Shown: piece after piece, positions 1 through 7,665 of the stretch
Numbering within the stretch: the stretch's first letter is position 1
Layout: each line of letters opens with the position of its first letter
NCBI GenBank assembly: GCA_013375495.1
Contig: JABXKC010000036.1
Coordinates: 1 to 31,474, forward strand
Source of the DNA: Promethearchaeota archaeon
Lineage (GTDB): Archaea; Asgardarchaeota; Lokiarchaeia; Sigynarchaeales; SOKP01
Reading direction: 5' to 3'
DNA length: 31,474 nt
Notes under the pieces: generated by a model
What the model was told of the DNA's origin: nothing
What the model saw: the letters and a program-made list of their open reading frames with translations, nothing else
Databases searched by the model: none
Made by a program: the position numbers and the translations under genes

Positions 1-1089
1 CCTATGTTCGATAGCTGGCTGAGAAGGTATAGCTTTAGCATTGTCAAAAATTAATTTGGCTTGTTCAGCAATATAGTCTGGACCTCTACCTAAATTAATA
101 CTCTGATTTTTTAAAAATGCGAATAAATCTGTAAGTTCGATATTTTGTGGACATACTTCATCACACGTGTGACAATCTGTACAACCCCAGATTACTAAAT
201 CGTCCCCCTTTAGAAGTAAATCTTTATAGAGTAAAAGAATGGCTAACACATTCCTTCTTGGGTTATAATTTCCCATTGTAACCTTAGAAACAGGACATTC
301 AGATGAGCAAATTCCACATTGCAAACATGGATAAAGCGAAGGGGTTTGCTTTAATAATTTTAATGCCCACTTTCTACTCTTTTGTGAAACGCCGTCCTTG
401 CTTACATCGTCCCAGGAACTTTTACGAAGCACATAAGGGTCCTTTATCGATCGAAATTTTCGAATCAGCTTATGATAAATCCATCCGATAAATGTAATGC
501 TAAAGAAAAAGGAGTATACACCAAGCATGAACAACGAACTTGTTGACGTGAACGATAATAATGCATGGAAAAAAATAAGAGCCAATCCTACAATAGGAAT
601 GTTGTGGAGGATTTTATTGATTTTATATCTAAATCTCCGCTTAAAAGCTGACGCTCTCATTTTTCTGACTATATTAATCCTCACTAGGCTATTGGACATG
701 AATATTATTGCTAATATCATTACAATTACGAGAGATGTCCATCCAAAAACTCCTGAATGTATTTGAATATCCTCAAATTCTACTCCTATACGCACTAATG
801 GATAATGGAGAGAACCGAGTATTAATGCAATAGCAGCCATCCACGTGTGGAAATGAAGTAACCAATCCAATTCAAAATTAGTTTCTATAACTTTAATCTT
901 TGTCATTATAATGACATTAAAACACATCCAAACAAAAGAAAAAATGCCAAAGACACTTCCAATTTCGTGAATAATGTTAAGAGATCCTAGATAACTGTAT
1001 GGCTCTTCAATCCAGTAGACTATTGATGCAATTGTAGGGAGAATTGCATAAATTAGTAGCAAGTAAACCTTATTTAGGTTGATTTTCAT
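1..1089 (-). CDS. Membrane cytochrome b-like / 4Fe-4S fusion protein (HdrE plus HdrC/D-like), 3' end outside window
   Basis: The minus strand is open for 363 codons from an ATG at 1089, preceded by a purine-rich AAGGAG, to the window edge, so the C-terminus is missing. The first ~230 residues hold about five or six hydrophobic helices with scattered histidines (LHFHTW, LHYPL, IQIHSG, ILHNIP, FFHALL), as in HdrE/NarI/ferric-reductase b-type cytochromes. A cytoplasmic part follows with two [4Fe-4S] motifs, CLQCGICSSECP and CTDCHTCDEVCP, typical of HdrC, HdrD and GlpC-type ferredoxin domains. Known relatives pass electrons between membrane carriers and an iron-sulfur disulfide-type reductase. 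The missing part may hold HdrD-like CCG domains. The fusion and electron role are family-based inference; the exact redox partner is unknown. Confidence 0.75.
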   Translation of the reverse strand, partial: MKINLNKVYLLLIYAILPTIASIVYWIEEPYSYLGSLNIIHEIGSVFGIFSFVWMCFNVIIMTKIKVIETNFELDWLLHFHTWMAAIALILGSLHYPLVRIGVEFEDIQIHSGVFGWTSLVIVMILAIIFMSNSLVRINIVRKMRASAFKRRFRYKINKILHNIPIVGLALIFFHALLSFTSTSSLFMLGVYSFFFSITFIGWIYHKLIRKFRSIKDPYVLRKSSWDDVSKDGVSQKSRKWALKLLKQTPSLYPCLQCGICSSECPVSKVTMGNYNPRRNVLAILLLYKDLLLKGDDLVIWGCTDCHTCDEVCPQNIELTDLFAFLKNQSINLGRGPDYIAEQAKLIFDNAKAIPSQPAIEHR

Positions 1090-1300
1090 CCTACTTCTCC
1101 TTAGAATTCTATATTTAGTATCAATTTTAACATTCCTGAAAAATATCTGTAAGTAGAATATCCTTGATCTATATAATTTTTAATTTCTTTAATAATCTCT
1201 GAAACAATATTATATCAAATGTTATAAAAGGATTATTTCAAGAAATAATTAAGCCTAAAAATTAGATCGGGTCTATAGTATAAAATATAGTATTATGAAG

Positions 1301-1693
1301 CTAACTCCATGCAACTTTGTTGATAAATATTGACCATTCAAGCACTATTAAACCCTCATCTCGCGTATGAGCTATAAGATAATCTCCTTCTTTTGTAATC
1401 GAACCGACTATATTACCTTTTCCACCAACTATATTTTTGGCAGCTAATTGAATATCATCATTTTTCAAAATCGCGAATCTCAAGTTTTGAAACATTAAAG
1501 CCGATTCTTTTTCCTTCCACGCTTTTAAAATTGCTTTAGCTTCTTCACTTAATAATTGAAAATCTTCTGATTTGAAAAGGATATTACCATTAGAATCTAA
1601 TACGAAAATTTCTTCCATACCTTCAAATTCTCGTAACTCATTTACTAAATAATCAAAACGTTGTTGTTTCATGGCTTTTTTCACAAAACTCAT
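1301..1693 (-). CDS. Roadblock/LC7-like domain protein
   Basis: A 130-residue single-domain protein. The order is an N-terminal amphipathic helix (residues ~1-22), a strand pair around EIFVLDSNGNILFKS, a helix (SEEAKAILKAWKE), two more strands and a final strand/helix ending near the C-terminus. This is the alternating roadblock/longin-like layout; 'VLDSNGNIL' matches the usual 'l.d.dG.vi' hairpin. In Asgard archaea roadblock proteins are numerous and are thought to pair with Ras-like GTPases as scaffolds or activators. A Ras-like GTPase lies ~15 kb away, but nothing links the two directly. The gene is alone, divergent from the DUF2110-like gene across 156 nt. The family call rests on pattern, not on an alignment; a longin or profilin-like fold is the main alternative. 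Confidence 0.6.
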   Translation of the reverse strand: MSFVKKAMKQQRFDYLVNELREFEGMEEIFVLDSNGNILFKSEDFQLLSEEAKAILKAWKEKESALMFQNLRFAILKNDDIQLAAKNIVGGKGNIVGSITKEGDYLIAHTRDEGLIVLEWSIFINKVAWS

Positions 1694-1849
1694 ATGGTTA
1701 TTTTTAATGGATCATAAAACCACACCAATTTAAATTTAATTAGAACGAAATAAGTGAAATTTATTGGATTAATTGAAAATAACGAGAAATTATAGATTGG
1801 AGAAATCATTATAAAAACTATATAATAACTCCTATAATTTTGAATTCTT

Positions 1850-2638
1850 ATGGTAAAAAGCCTAGTTCTTTACGATAAAATCTATAATGTATATAAAGAA
1901 AACGATAAAAGGGAAATTTCAATTAGGTATATCAAATATCTAAACGAGTTAGCTCAGAGTTTTCCTAACACTAAAATCCGAATAAAAAAATTAAGACAAT
2001 TTGATAATAGATTTGAGGTTTTGATCTCTGGTCCTGAAGAAATCTTTATTTTAAACATGTTAAAAAAAAAAATAGGAAGCGTAGTTGAATTTGATAAAGT
2101 TATGATTGGGAACATATATAGAGGAGTTATGTTAGATGTTGGAAAGGTAGGATTTGGAATTTTTGTAGATTGTGCAATCCTTAATCCTAATGTCGATGTA
2201 TTACTCAATCTTTACGATTTGAGAGCCCAATTGTGCAAAAGTAGAGGTGTGCCATTAACAGAAATAATTAGTACCTACGATTTTATCGATCGCTTTCCTG
2301 TTTATGTAAAAATTACTTTTATTGATAAAGAAAAAGAACAAATTCAAGGCGTTCTGGATCGCCAAACCTTAGAATTATACGAAAAATTAATTAAGGAGAA
2401 TCTTGAAGGACTTTTCATGAGCGGTGAAACAAAAGGACAATTAAAAAAAGCTCTTGTAAAAACTGGGCATTTTAGAGACATAGCTTCAATAATAAGATAT
2501 GGCTTTTTGGAAAACATTGTAATTTTGAGAGAGAAGACTACTGCTCCAGGTATCATCGCAGATATAGGGAAACACCTCAAAAATTGCAAATTAAGCGCAA
2601 TTAGACCTGAAAGGATTAAAAAATTATTTTATTTATAA
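1850..2638 (+). CDS. DUF2110-like archaeal conserved protein
   Basis: A 262-residue protein without membrane segments. It starts with a strand-rich region (KSLVLYDKIYNVY), has a charged middle with a glycine-rich strand segment GNIYRGVMLDVGKVGFGIFVDCAI (~residues 87-110) resembling an S1/OB-like barrel strand, and ends in a basic tail (RPERIKKLFYL). This layout and length recall the archaeal DUF2110 family, whose function is unknown; the S1-like stretch and basic tail would suit RNA binding, which is inference. The gene stands just before a tRNA pair on the other strand. ATG at 1850 is the first in-frame start and fits the usual N-terminus. Confidence 0.5.
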   Translation: MVKSLVLYDKIYNVYKENDKREISIRYIKYLNELAQSFPNTKIRIKKLRQFDNRFEVLISGPEEIFILNMLKKKIGSVVEFDKVMIGNIYRGVMLDVGKVGFGIFVDCAILNPNVDVLLNLYDLRAQLCKSRGVPLTEIISTYDFIDRFPVYVKITFIDKEKEQIQGVLDRQTLELYEKLIKENLEGLFMSGETKGQLKKALVKTGHFRDIASIIRYGFLENIVILREKTTAPGIIADIGKHLKNCKLSAIRPERIKKLFYL

Positions 2639-2645
2639 AAGAGAA

Positions 2646-2721
2646 TGGTGGGCCCAGGGAGGATTGAACTCCCGACCTTCTCGGTGTAAGCGAGACGTCA
2701 TAACCACTAGACCATGGGCCC
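2646..2721 (-). tRNA. tRNA-Val (UAC)
   Basis: The minus-strand sequence folds as a standard cloverleaf. The acceptor stem is GGGCCCA/TGGGCCC, the D-arm GTC...GAC, the anticodon stem TCTCG/CGAGA with loop CTTACAC (anticodon TAC), and the T-arm GGGAG/CTCCC with loop TTCAATC. The discriminator is A and a CCA end is encoded (2646-2648). It is the only uninterrupted tRNA in the window and the only one of the five with encoded CCA. It sits 23 nt downstream of tRNA-Ser on the same strand and may share its transcript. Confidence 0.95.
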
Positions 2722-2744
2722 GTGTTTTTTGAAGCTTATAAGAA

Positions 2745-2846
2745 CGCAATCGGAGGGATTCGAACCCTCGCATCCGTTGGACACTGGATTAGCAATCCAG
2801 CGCTTTTGGCACGCTTTAGTGTTCTACCAAGCTAAGCGACGATTGC
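2745..2846 (-). tRNA. tRNA-Ser (GCU) with a ~19-nt intron in the D-arm
   Basis: Acceptor GCAATCG/CGATTGC, anticodon stem CTGGA/TCCAG with loop TTGCTAA (GCT), a 14-nt class II variable arm with stem TCC/GGA, T-arm GAGGG/CCCTC with loop TTCGAAT, and discriminator G, all typical of tRNA-Ser. The gene is 102 nt because 36 nt stand where a D-arm of ~17 nt belongs. Removing about 19 nt (roughly 2806-2824, the exact edges shiftable by 1-2 nt) restores GCTT-AGCTTGGTA-AAGC followed by G26. TTGG near the left edge pairs with CCAA near the right edge, a plausible bulge-helix-bulge core for the archaeal tRNA endonuclease. No CCA is encoded. Confidence 0.85.
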
Positions 2847-2880
2847 TTAATGTTGAAATAATCTTCAAGTGGTATATTTT

Positions 2881-2890
2881 GTATATAAAA
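2881..2890 (-). promoter_or_regulatory. Putative TATA box for tRNA-Ser/tRNA-Val
   Basis: On the minus strand TTTTATATAC lies ~35-44 nt before the first base of tRNA-Ser, the right spacing for an archaeal TATA box (about -26) plus a short leader. Sequence-only call. Confidence 0.45.
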
Positions 2891-2979
2891 ATTTAAAATT
2901 TTAATACTTTTTCATTGGAATGAGCAGTTTATATTTAAACTAAACATATGGATAAAAGAAAAAAAAAGATTTTTTAGTT

Positions 2980-4203
2980 TTAAACCAATTCTTCTTCTTT
3001 TCTGGGCTGATATCTTTTATGAAACAAGTAATAATCTCTTAGCTTAGAATCAATGTAATGCCAGAAAACTCCACACGAAACACATATCACCCAGTTAATG
3101 ATTAAGTACAAATAAATGGTTAAATTATATGACCAATTAATCCCTAAGATACTTGCTCCGTAATGATCTCCATAAACTGAATAAACAACCGAAAAATATA
3201 ATATCTGCGTTAGTAGGATGTGATAGGTAGATTTTCCTATCTTCGAGATAGCTCTAGCAAACCAATTATCCCATCTATTCGGTAGTAGTTTGATTCCTAA
3301 TAAAACTAGAAACGCTGAATAGGGGAAGACAAATAAATTATAATCCCCTCTAATAAAATCATAACTAAAATCAAAAAATTGGTATTGGATTAAGTAATAA
3401 AGACTTAGCAGAAAAAGAATCCATATAAAAAAGTTCTGTTTGGCAAAGAGATTAGGTCTTTTCGAAAACCACATCCCTAACCCGATCGCAGAAAGCATGA
3501 AAAACGGAGTTGTAAATACAAAATTAAACCAATATCGAAATTCAAAATACGCTTCCCAAGTTGGGAATGGAGGTGGACCAAATATATTGAAGAGTGCTAA
3601 TTGTAGCGATAATTCTATGGCATAACATAAAAGAAGCGTAACAATTCTCCAAATTAATTTACCAGAAAATCCTTTATATAATAATGGCATGATTAGTATT
3701 GTCCAGAATATAACAGGTAAAAACCAATTACCTGGTCCCCAAAACGGTAATATTCCAATAAATAAATGATAAAAATGCCAATAATTAGATTCGTATTGGT
3801 TTAACGCGTCTAAATCGAATCCGTTGATCACCAAACCAATTAAAGAAGATACTAGCCATAAGATTATAAATGGGTAAATATAGCGCCAAAATTTTCTCTT
3901 AAAGTAACGCCAGGAATACAGTTTTCTTAATCTTTTATCTTCCAATTTACTAAATGATAAACCCATATTAAAACCCATAATCACCAAGAATATGGGAATA
4001 GATATTCTTTCCCAGAGTGCAACTCCGAGTTCGTTCTTAATAGGGTCCCATGGAATTGTGTGGTCGAAAATGACTAAGAATATCATCACAGCTTTAATGA
4101 AATCAACTTGAAAAAAGTGTTTATGTGTATTATTAGTCTCAATTTCATCAGGTTTAATTAAATTTTGATCTTCAACATCCATACCGATATACCTAAATTC
4201 CAT
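2980..4203 (-). CDS. Acyltransferase family 3 (Acyl_transf_3) membrane protein
   Basis: A 407-residue polytopic protein with about ten hydrophobic helices. Near the N-terminus, after a polar ~30-residue leader, is the motif FIKAVMIFLVIFDH, which matches the acyltransferase-3/OafA-type signature in which a basic residue and a His in the first helix are catalytic. Members move acyl groups across or onto glycans, lipids or surface polymers; the substrate cannot be told here. The C-terminus is basic and cytoplasmic. A second Met seven residues on (MDVEDQN) is an alternative start. A TATA-like element lies ~26 nt upstream of the first ATG, so the mRNA would be nearly leaderless. No operon partner is obvious. 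Confidence 0.75.
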   Translation of the reverse strand: MEFRYIGMDVEDQNLIKPDEIETNNTHKHFFQVDFIKAVMIFLVIFDHTIPWDPIKNELGVALWERISIPIFLVIMGFNMGLSFSKLEDKRLRKLYSWRYFKRKFWRYIYPFIILWLVSSLIGLVINGFDLDALNQYESNYWHFYHLFIGILPFWGPGNWFLPVIFWTILIMPLLYKGFSGKLIWRIVTLLLCYAIELSLQLALFNIFGPPPFPTWEAYFEFRYWFNFVFTTPFFMLSAIGLGMWFSKRPNLFAKQNFFIWILFLLSLYYLIQYQFFDFSYDFIRGDYNLFVFPYSAFLVLLGIKLLPNRWDNWFARAISKIGKSTYHILLTQILYFSVVYSVYGDHYGASILGINWSYNLTIYLYLIINWVICVSCGVFWHYIDSKLRDYYLFHKRYQPRKEEELV

Positions 4204-4228
4204 TTTGAAGGTAAATAATACTCACGGG

Positions 4229-4238
4229 TTTTTATATT
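4229..4238 (-). promoter_or_regulatory. Putative TATA box for the acyltransferase gene
   Basis: Minus-strand AATATAAAAA stands 26-35 nt before the ATG at 4203. With usual archaeal spacing, transcription would begin at most a few bases before the start codon. Confidence 0.45.
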
Positions 4239-4321
4239 GTTCAGAGCATGTATCATTATAAGCTTTGCTCAAACTAAAAAATAAAAAGAAAAAAGGAAAA
4301 CCAATTAAACTAAACTCAAAA

Positions 4322-4804
4322 TCATTCTTGGATAATCTCAAAGACCATCTTTTCAATCAATGGTTTCTTTGTATAACGCTTATCGTAGTACCAACCTACT
4401 AAATGGCCTGCTAACTCCTTTTCAGGGATTTCAGGAATTATTATTATCATTACTCCATTTGAGAGATATTTTAAAATTCTCTTATCAATTTGGTGCAACT
4501 TGTCGTTTCCTGAAGGATGGGTATGCGCCTGCCAGACTATGTCTACATTAAGTTCCTGTTTAAACTTACGCATATTATAGATCTTCGACTTTTTATAGCG
4601 CATCCAACTCCGTGGTTTTACGTGAGTTTTAGATTTTCTTAAATCTGGATTAACAATAAATTTATTAACAATTCCGAAGTTTTCTTTACGATCTGCAAAA
4701 ATCCAATAGTGTTCGATGTTTGGATAAACCTCTGCAGCTTTCTGAGTAAGTTCTTTAAACAAGCGATCTGGTATTAAATACCTAAAATTTTTTGCCGCAC
4801 TCAT
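4322..4804 (-). CDS. JAB/MPN+ (JAMM) domain metalloprotease-like protein
   Basis: A 160-residue single-domain protein with the JAMM zinc motif at residues 94-107: H94-T-H96-P, six residues, then H104-Q-I-D107. This is HxHPx6SxxD with His in the usual Ser place. The acidic residue that activates water should be an upstream Glu; E31 or E41 are candidates. JAMM proteins remove ubiquitin-like modifiers (Rpn11 type), sulfur-carrier tails or small-molecule conjugates. Asgard archaea have ubiquitin-like systems, but no ubiquitin, E1 or E2 gene is near, so the substrate is open. The gene stands alone, ~120 nt downstream of the acyltransferase promoter region and on the same strand. Confidence 0.75.
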   Translation of the reverse strand: MSAAKNFRYLIPDRLFKELTQKAAEVYPNIEHYWIFADRKENFGIVNKFIVNPDLRKSKTHVKPRSWMRYKKSKIYNMRKFKQELNVDIVWQAHTHPSGNDKLHQIDKRILKYLSNGVMIIIIPEIPEKELAGHLVGWYYDKRYTKKPLIEKMVFEIIQE

Positions 4805-5009
4805 TTTTACAACATCTCAATTATGGTTCAATGTAGCATAAAATTTATATTTTTCTTTAATTTGTCAACCTAAGATATGGAATATACCAGAAAAATAAAA
4901 AAAAATTTATTTTATTAAAAATAATCTATTTTAATACTTATATCGCAATTTAAAAAATTAAAATCAGCAAAAAATAGGATATCTCTTAATAGAAACTATT
5001 CTACGATGT

Positions 5010-5110
5010 GCACCTGTAGCCTAGTGGTAAGACGCTGGCCTTGAGTGTCTAATACAATCAAGTAAGCCAGTGCGCGAAAGCGCTCGGGGGTTCAAATCCC
5101 TCCAGGTGCG
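5010..5110 (+). tRNA. tRNA-Ser (UGA) with a 19-nt intron at the canonical 37/38 position
   Basis: Acceptor GCACCTG/CAGGTGC with discriminator G, anticodon stem CTGGC/GCCAG, class II variable arm GCGC-GAAA-GCGC, T-arm GGGGG/CCCTC with loop TTCAAAT. The anticodon loop is split after G37 (5045): TGTCTAATACAATCAAGTA (5046-5064) is removed to give CTTGAGA with anticodon TGA. Exon CTTG pairs with intron CAAG, flanked by bulges AGT and TAA, the expected splice motif. The discriminator G and class II arm agree with Ser and not Leu. Mature length is 82 nt without encoded CCA. Confidence 0.9.
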
Positions 5111-5135
5111 TTTTAAATTGTGGTCTCAGTATTAT

Positions 5136-5239
5136 GGGCTATTAGCGCAGTCAGGTAGCGCATCCGGCTCTTAACCGGCAGGTCGGGGGTTCGATACACT
5201 CAATCGGAAACGATGAGTGCGAAATTCCCTCATAGCCCG
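5136..5239 (+). tRNA. tRNA-Lys (CUU) with a 30-nt intron in the T-loop
   Basis: Acceptor GGGCTAT/ATAGCCC, D-arm GCGC/GCGC, anticodon loop CTCTTAA (CTT), T-stem GGGGG/CCCTC and discriminator G. The T-loop is 37 nt instead of 7. A near-ideal bulge-helix-bulge is visible: T-stem, 4-bp helix TTCG/CGAA, 3-nt bulges ATA and ATT, and inner hairpin CACTC/GAGTG with a GAAA loop. Cutting after the second bulge base on each side removes 5196-5225 (30 nt) and leaves T-loop TTCGATT. One oddity is a T-C mismatch at the outer pair of the anticodon stem. The gene is 25 nt downstream of tRNA-Ser and probably cotranscribed. Confidence 0.9.
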
Positions 5240-5272
5240 CTCAATTTTTATTATAGGAGAAGAACGCTCTTT

Positions 5273-6214
5273 CTATAAATACTGAAAAATAACTTCAAAA
5301 TCAGAGAAATCGAATGGTTTTAAGATGTAACCATCAGCATTACTTTCTTCTAAATTCTTTTCTACTTCAGAGCCTGGGATGGCTGTTAACAAATAAACTG
5401 CTATATTTCGAAGGTTTTTATTTGATTTAATTTGTTTACAAATGTTGTATCCACTATAATCTGGCAAAATAATATCTAATAAAACCAACTTCGGGGGATT
5501 GTTAGCTATTTCTTCTAAACCCTTTGTACCACTTACCACACCTTTACAGGTATAACCTTTACTTCCAAAATAACTCGTTAATAAGCGAATTGTAGCTAAA
5601 TCATCCTCAATTAGCAATATATCGTACTGAGTCGTTTCTGTTTTAATATTATCTAATATGTTGATAATTTTTTTCTCTAAGATTAAGGACTGGTTGAAGA
5701 TGTTCTGAACTGTATTAAAAATATCTTCCTCCATCTCATCTTTGTAATTTTCAATTAATAGTTGGGAAAAACCTTTAATTGATGTCAACGGCTCCTTCAA
5801 AGCATGGGATATGTTAGTGAGGGTCTGACTATCAAGTGTATTCAAATTACCATTAGCTATACCAGGTTTTTGCTGAATAAAGTAATTCACGCTTTCTCTT
5901 ATGAGTTTTGAAATGGTATTATACTTATCTTTATGAGTTTTGATAAATTCGCTCCACTCTTCTTTGGTATCATCTGAAACATATAAAGAAATCCGTTCTT
6001 TCTCTCGATCATACATTTTTTCTCCCTTTAACCATTTCATGAACCCTTCCGTTATATTTCCACGCCAATTCGCATATTTATCTGTGGTGTCCTCATATTC
6101 CTTCATTAATTTTTTTGCTTTTTCACTCTCCAAATCAAGCTTTTTGATCTCTTCCTCACTTAATTTTGGGCTCGAATAATTGTTTTTTCCGTTTGAATTA
6201 GTAATTTTTAACAC
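5273..6214 (-). CDS. RHH-like / HisKA-like / receiver domain protein (paralogue 1)
   Basis: A 313-residue soluble protein. Residues ~72-113 (ERISLYVSDDT..., then TISKLIRESVNYFI) look like a ribbon-helix-helix DNA-binding unit. Residues ~133-190 resemble a HisKA dimerisation helix, with H137 in ISHALKEPLTSIKG. Residues 197-313 form a full receiver domain: acidic E203/D204/D205, phosphoacceptor D247 in LLDIILPD, T277 and K299 in LKPF. There is no HATPase domain, so it cannot phosphorylate itself as a histidine kinase; H137 and D247 could be relay points for another kinase. The listed start is GTG at 6214; an in-frame ATT at 6205 is an alternative. It has a close tandem paralogue 140 nt upstream. 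Direct DNA binding is inference. Confidence 0.75.
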   Translation of the reverse strand: MLKITNSNGKNNYSSPKLSEEEIKKLDLESEKAKKLMKEYEDTTDKYANWRGNITEGFMKWLKGEKMYDREKERISLYVSDDTKEEWSEFIKTHKDKYNTISKLIRESVNYFIQQKPGIANGNLNTLDSQTLTNISHALKEPLTSIKGFSQLLIENYKDEMEEDIFNTVQNIFNQSLILEKKIINILDNIKTETTQYDILLIEDDLATIRLLTSYFGSKGYTCKGVVSGTKGLEEIANNPPKLVLLDIILPDYSGYNICKQIKSNKNLRNIAVYLLTAIPGSEVEKNLEESNADGYILKPFDFSDFEVIFQYL

Positions 6215-6354
6215 CCTTTAACATTTTTACTACAATTTGAAATTTTAGATGTTTATTAGTTCTCTACATTATATAATTTTACACAAAAATTAAATCTTAT
6301 TCATTTATTTAATACGAATTGATAATAAATTTTTGAAATTTTGAATTCAATTAA

Positions 6355-7359
6355 TTAATTTGCCTTCCTATTTAAAATTTCAAAAATAACGTCAAAATCA
6401 GAGAAATTAAAAGGTTTTAGAATGTAACCATCTGCTAGCGAAGTACGAAAATTTTTTGTCACTTCAGATTCTGAAATTGCCGTGAGAAAGAATATCGGTA
6501 TTTTCTTAAAAGAATTGTCAGTTTTTATCGTCTGACAAATATCGTATCCACTTATGTCTGGTAAAATTATATCTAACAAAATTACTTTCGGTACGGTTCG
6601 CTTCAATTCTTCTAATCCTTTTGTTCCGCTCACTACCCCCTTACAAACATAATCTTTGTTTTCAAAATAATTTGTAATTAATCTAATTGTTGGCAAATCG
6701 TCCTCAATTAATAAAATATCGTAGGGATTACCATCAGGTTTAATATTATCTAAGAAATTCTTAATTATATTTTCAAGTAAATTACTCTGATCGAAGATAT
6801 TTTTTATAGTTTCTTCGATGTGATTGCTTAGTTTGCCCCTGTATTCATCGCTTTCGAGTAATAATTGAGAATAACCTTTAATAGATGTTAAAGGTTCTTT
6901 CAATGCGTGAGAAATATTGGATATTGTAGTCGGATTTAATTTTGATAATTCATTTGAAACTCTGCTTGAATCCTCGATAAACGAATTGACGCTCTGTCTT
7001 ATTAATTCGGAAAAGGTTGGAAAGGTAGGTTTGTTAACATTAATGAAATTTTGCCAATCAGTTTTTACCTCATCCGCAACATACAACGAAATTCTCTCTT
7101 TTGCTCGAGTATAGACTTTTTCTCCTTTTAACCATTTTTTAAAGCCTTCTGTTACAGCTCCTCTCCAAATGGCATACTTGTCGGTCTCTTCTTGGTAAAT
7201 TCTCATATATCGCTTAATTTTTTCATCAGATAAAGTAAGGTTTCTAATTTCTTCTTCACTCAATCGAGGACTTTCTTCAGTTTTCTCTTTTCTCGAAATC
7301 TGGCTATCCCTTTCTGGGCTAGTCTCTTTTTTATCTGATTTAGTCCTATCTTGCGTGAT
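6355..7359 (-). CDS. RHH-like / HisKA-like / receiver domain protein (paralogue 2), probable AUC start
   Basis: A tandem paralogue with the same three parts. Counting from the in-frame TTG at 7263, these are an RHH-like segment (~57-97), HisKA-like helix with H119, and a receiver with E187/D188/D189, D231, T261 and K283. Similarity to paralogue 1 begins upstream of that TTG (SPRLSEEEI against SPKLSEEEI), so translation must start earlier. The frame stays open to a TGA at 7372-7374 without ATG, GTG or TTG. The best start is ATC at 7359, seven nt after GAGGTGA (7367-7373), giving 334 residues. The alternative is a one-base error in the six-T run at 7327-7332, which would join the frame to the GTG overlapping that site. 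No HATPase domain is present. Confidence 0.7.
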   Translation of the reverse strand: MTQDRTKSDKKETSPERDSQISRKEKTEESPRLSEEEIRNLTLSDEKIKRYMRIYQEETDKYAIWRGAVTEGFKKWLKGEKVYTRAKERISLYVADEVKTDWQNFINVNKPTFPTFSELIRQSVNSFIEDSSRVSNELSKLNPTTISNISHALKEPLTSIKGYSQLLLESDEYRGKLSNHIEETIKNIFDQSNLLENIIKNFLDNIKPDGNPYDILLIEDDLPTIRLITNYFENKDYVCKGVVSGTKGLEELKRTVPKVILLDIILPDISGYDICQTIKTDNSFKKIPIFFLTAISESEVTKNFRTSLADGYILKPFNFSDFDVIFEILNRKAN

Positions 7360-7665
7360 GAATTTTTCACCTCAACGAAGATTTACAACAATATTTGATC
7401 GTTGTAATTACTAAAAAAGTAGTGAAAAAAGTATTATTTAAGATTATGGAAAAAGAAAAGGATATGTGAATTACTCGTTTCTGATTTCAAGGTAAGTTTA
7501 AAAAAAGTCGAAGATTCCAAGCAAGAAAAAAAGGTATTTATGATTTCGAAACTGGGAATGAATAAAAAATTTTAGCCGACGGTTTTATTATGATAAAAAT
7601 ATTTCTCAAAATATATACGCAAATGATACAACTATTATTAATTAAAAAAAAAATACTTATATTCA

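Noticed and set aside
303..766. Two plus-strand open frames of 62 and 89 codons
   Set aside because: They lie antisense to the membrane cytochrome/ferredoxin gene, whose minus-strand translation gives clear helices and Cys motifs.
2714..2896. Plus-strand 60-codon open frame
   Set aside because: It covers tRNA-Ser and part of tRNA-Val on the other strand and has no protein-like pattern.
5040..5070. Reading the interrupted tRNA at 5010-5110 as tRNA-Leu (TAA near the 3' anticodon stem)
   Set aside because: The canonical 37/38 splice gives TGA, exon-intron pairing fits, and the discriminator is G, as in tRNA-Ser.
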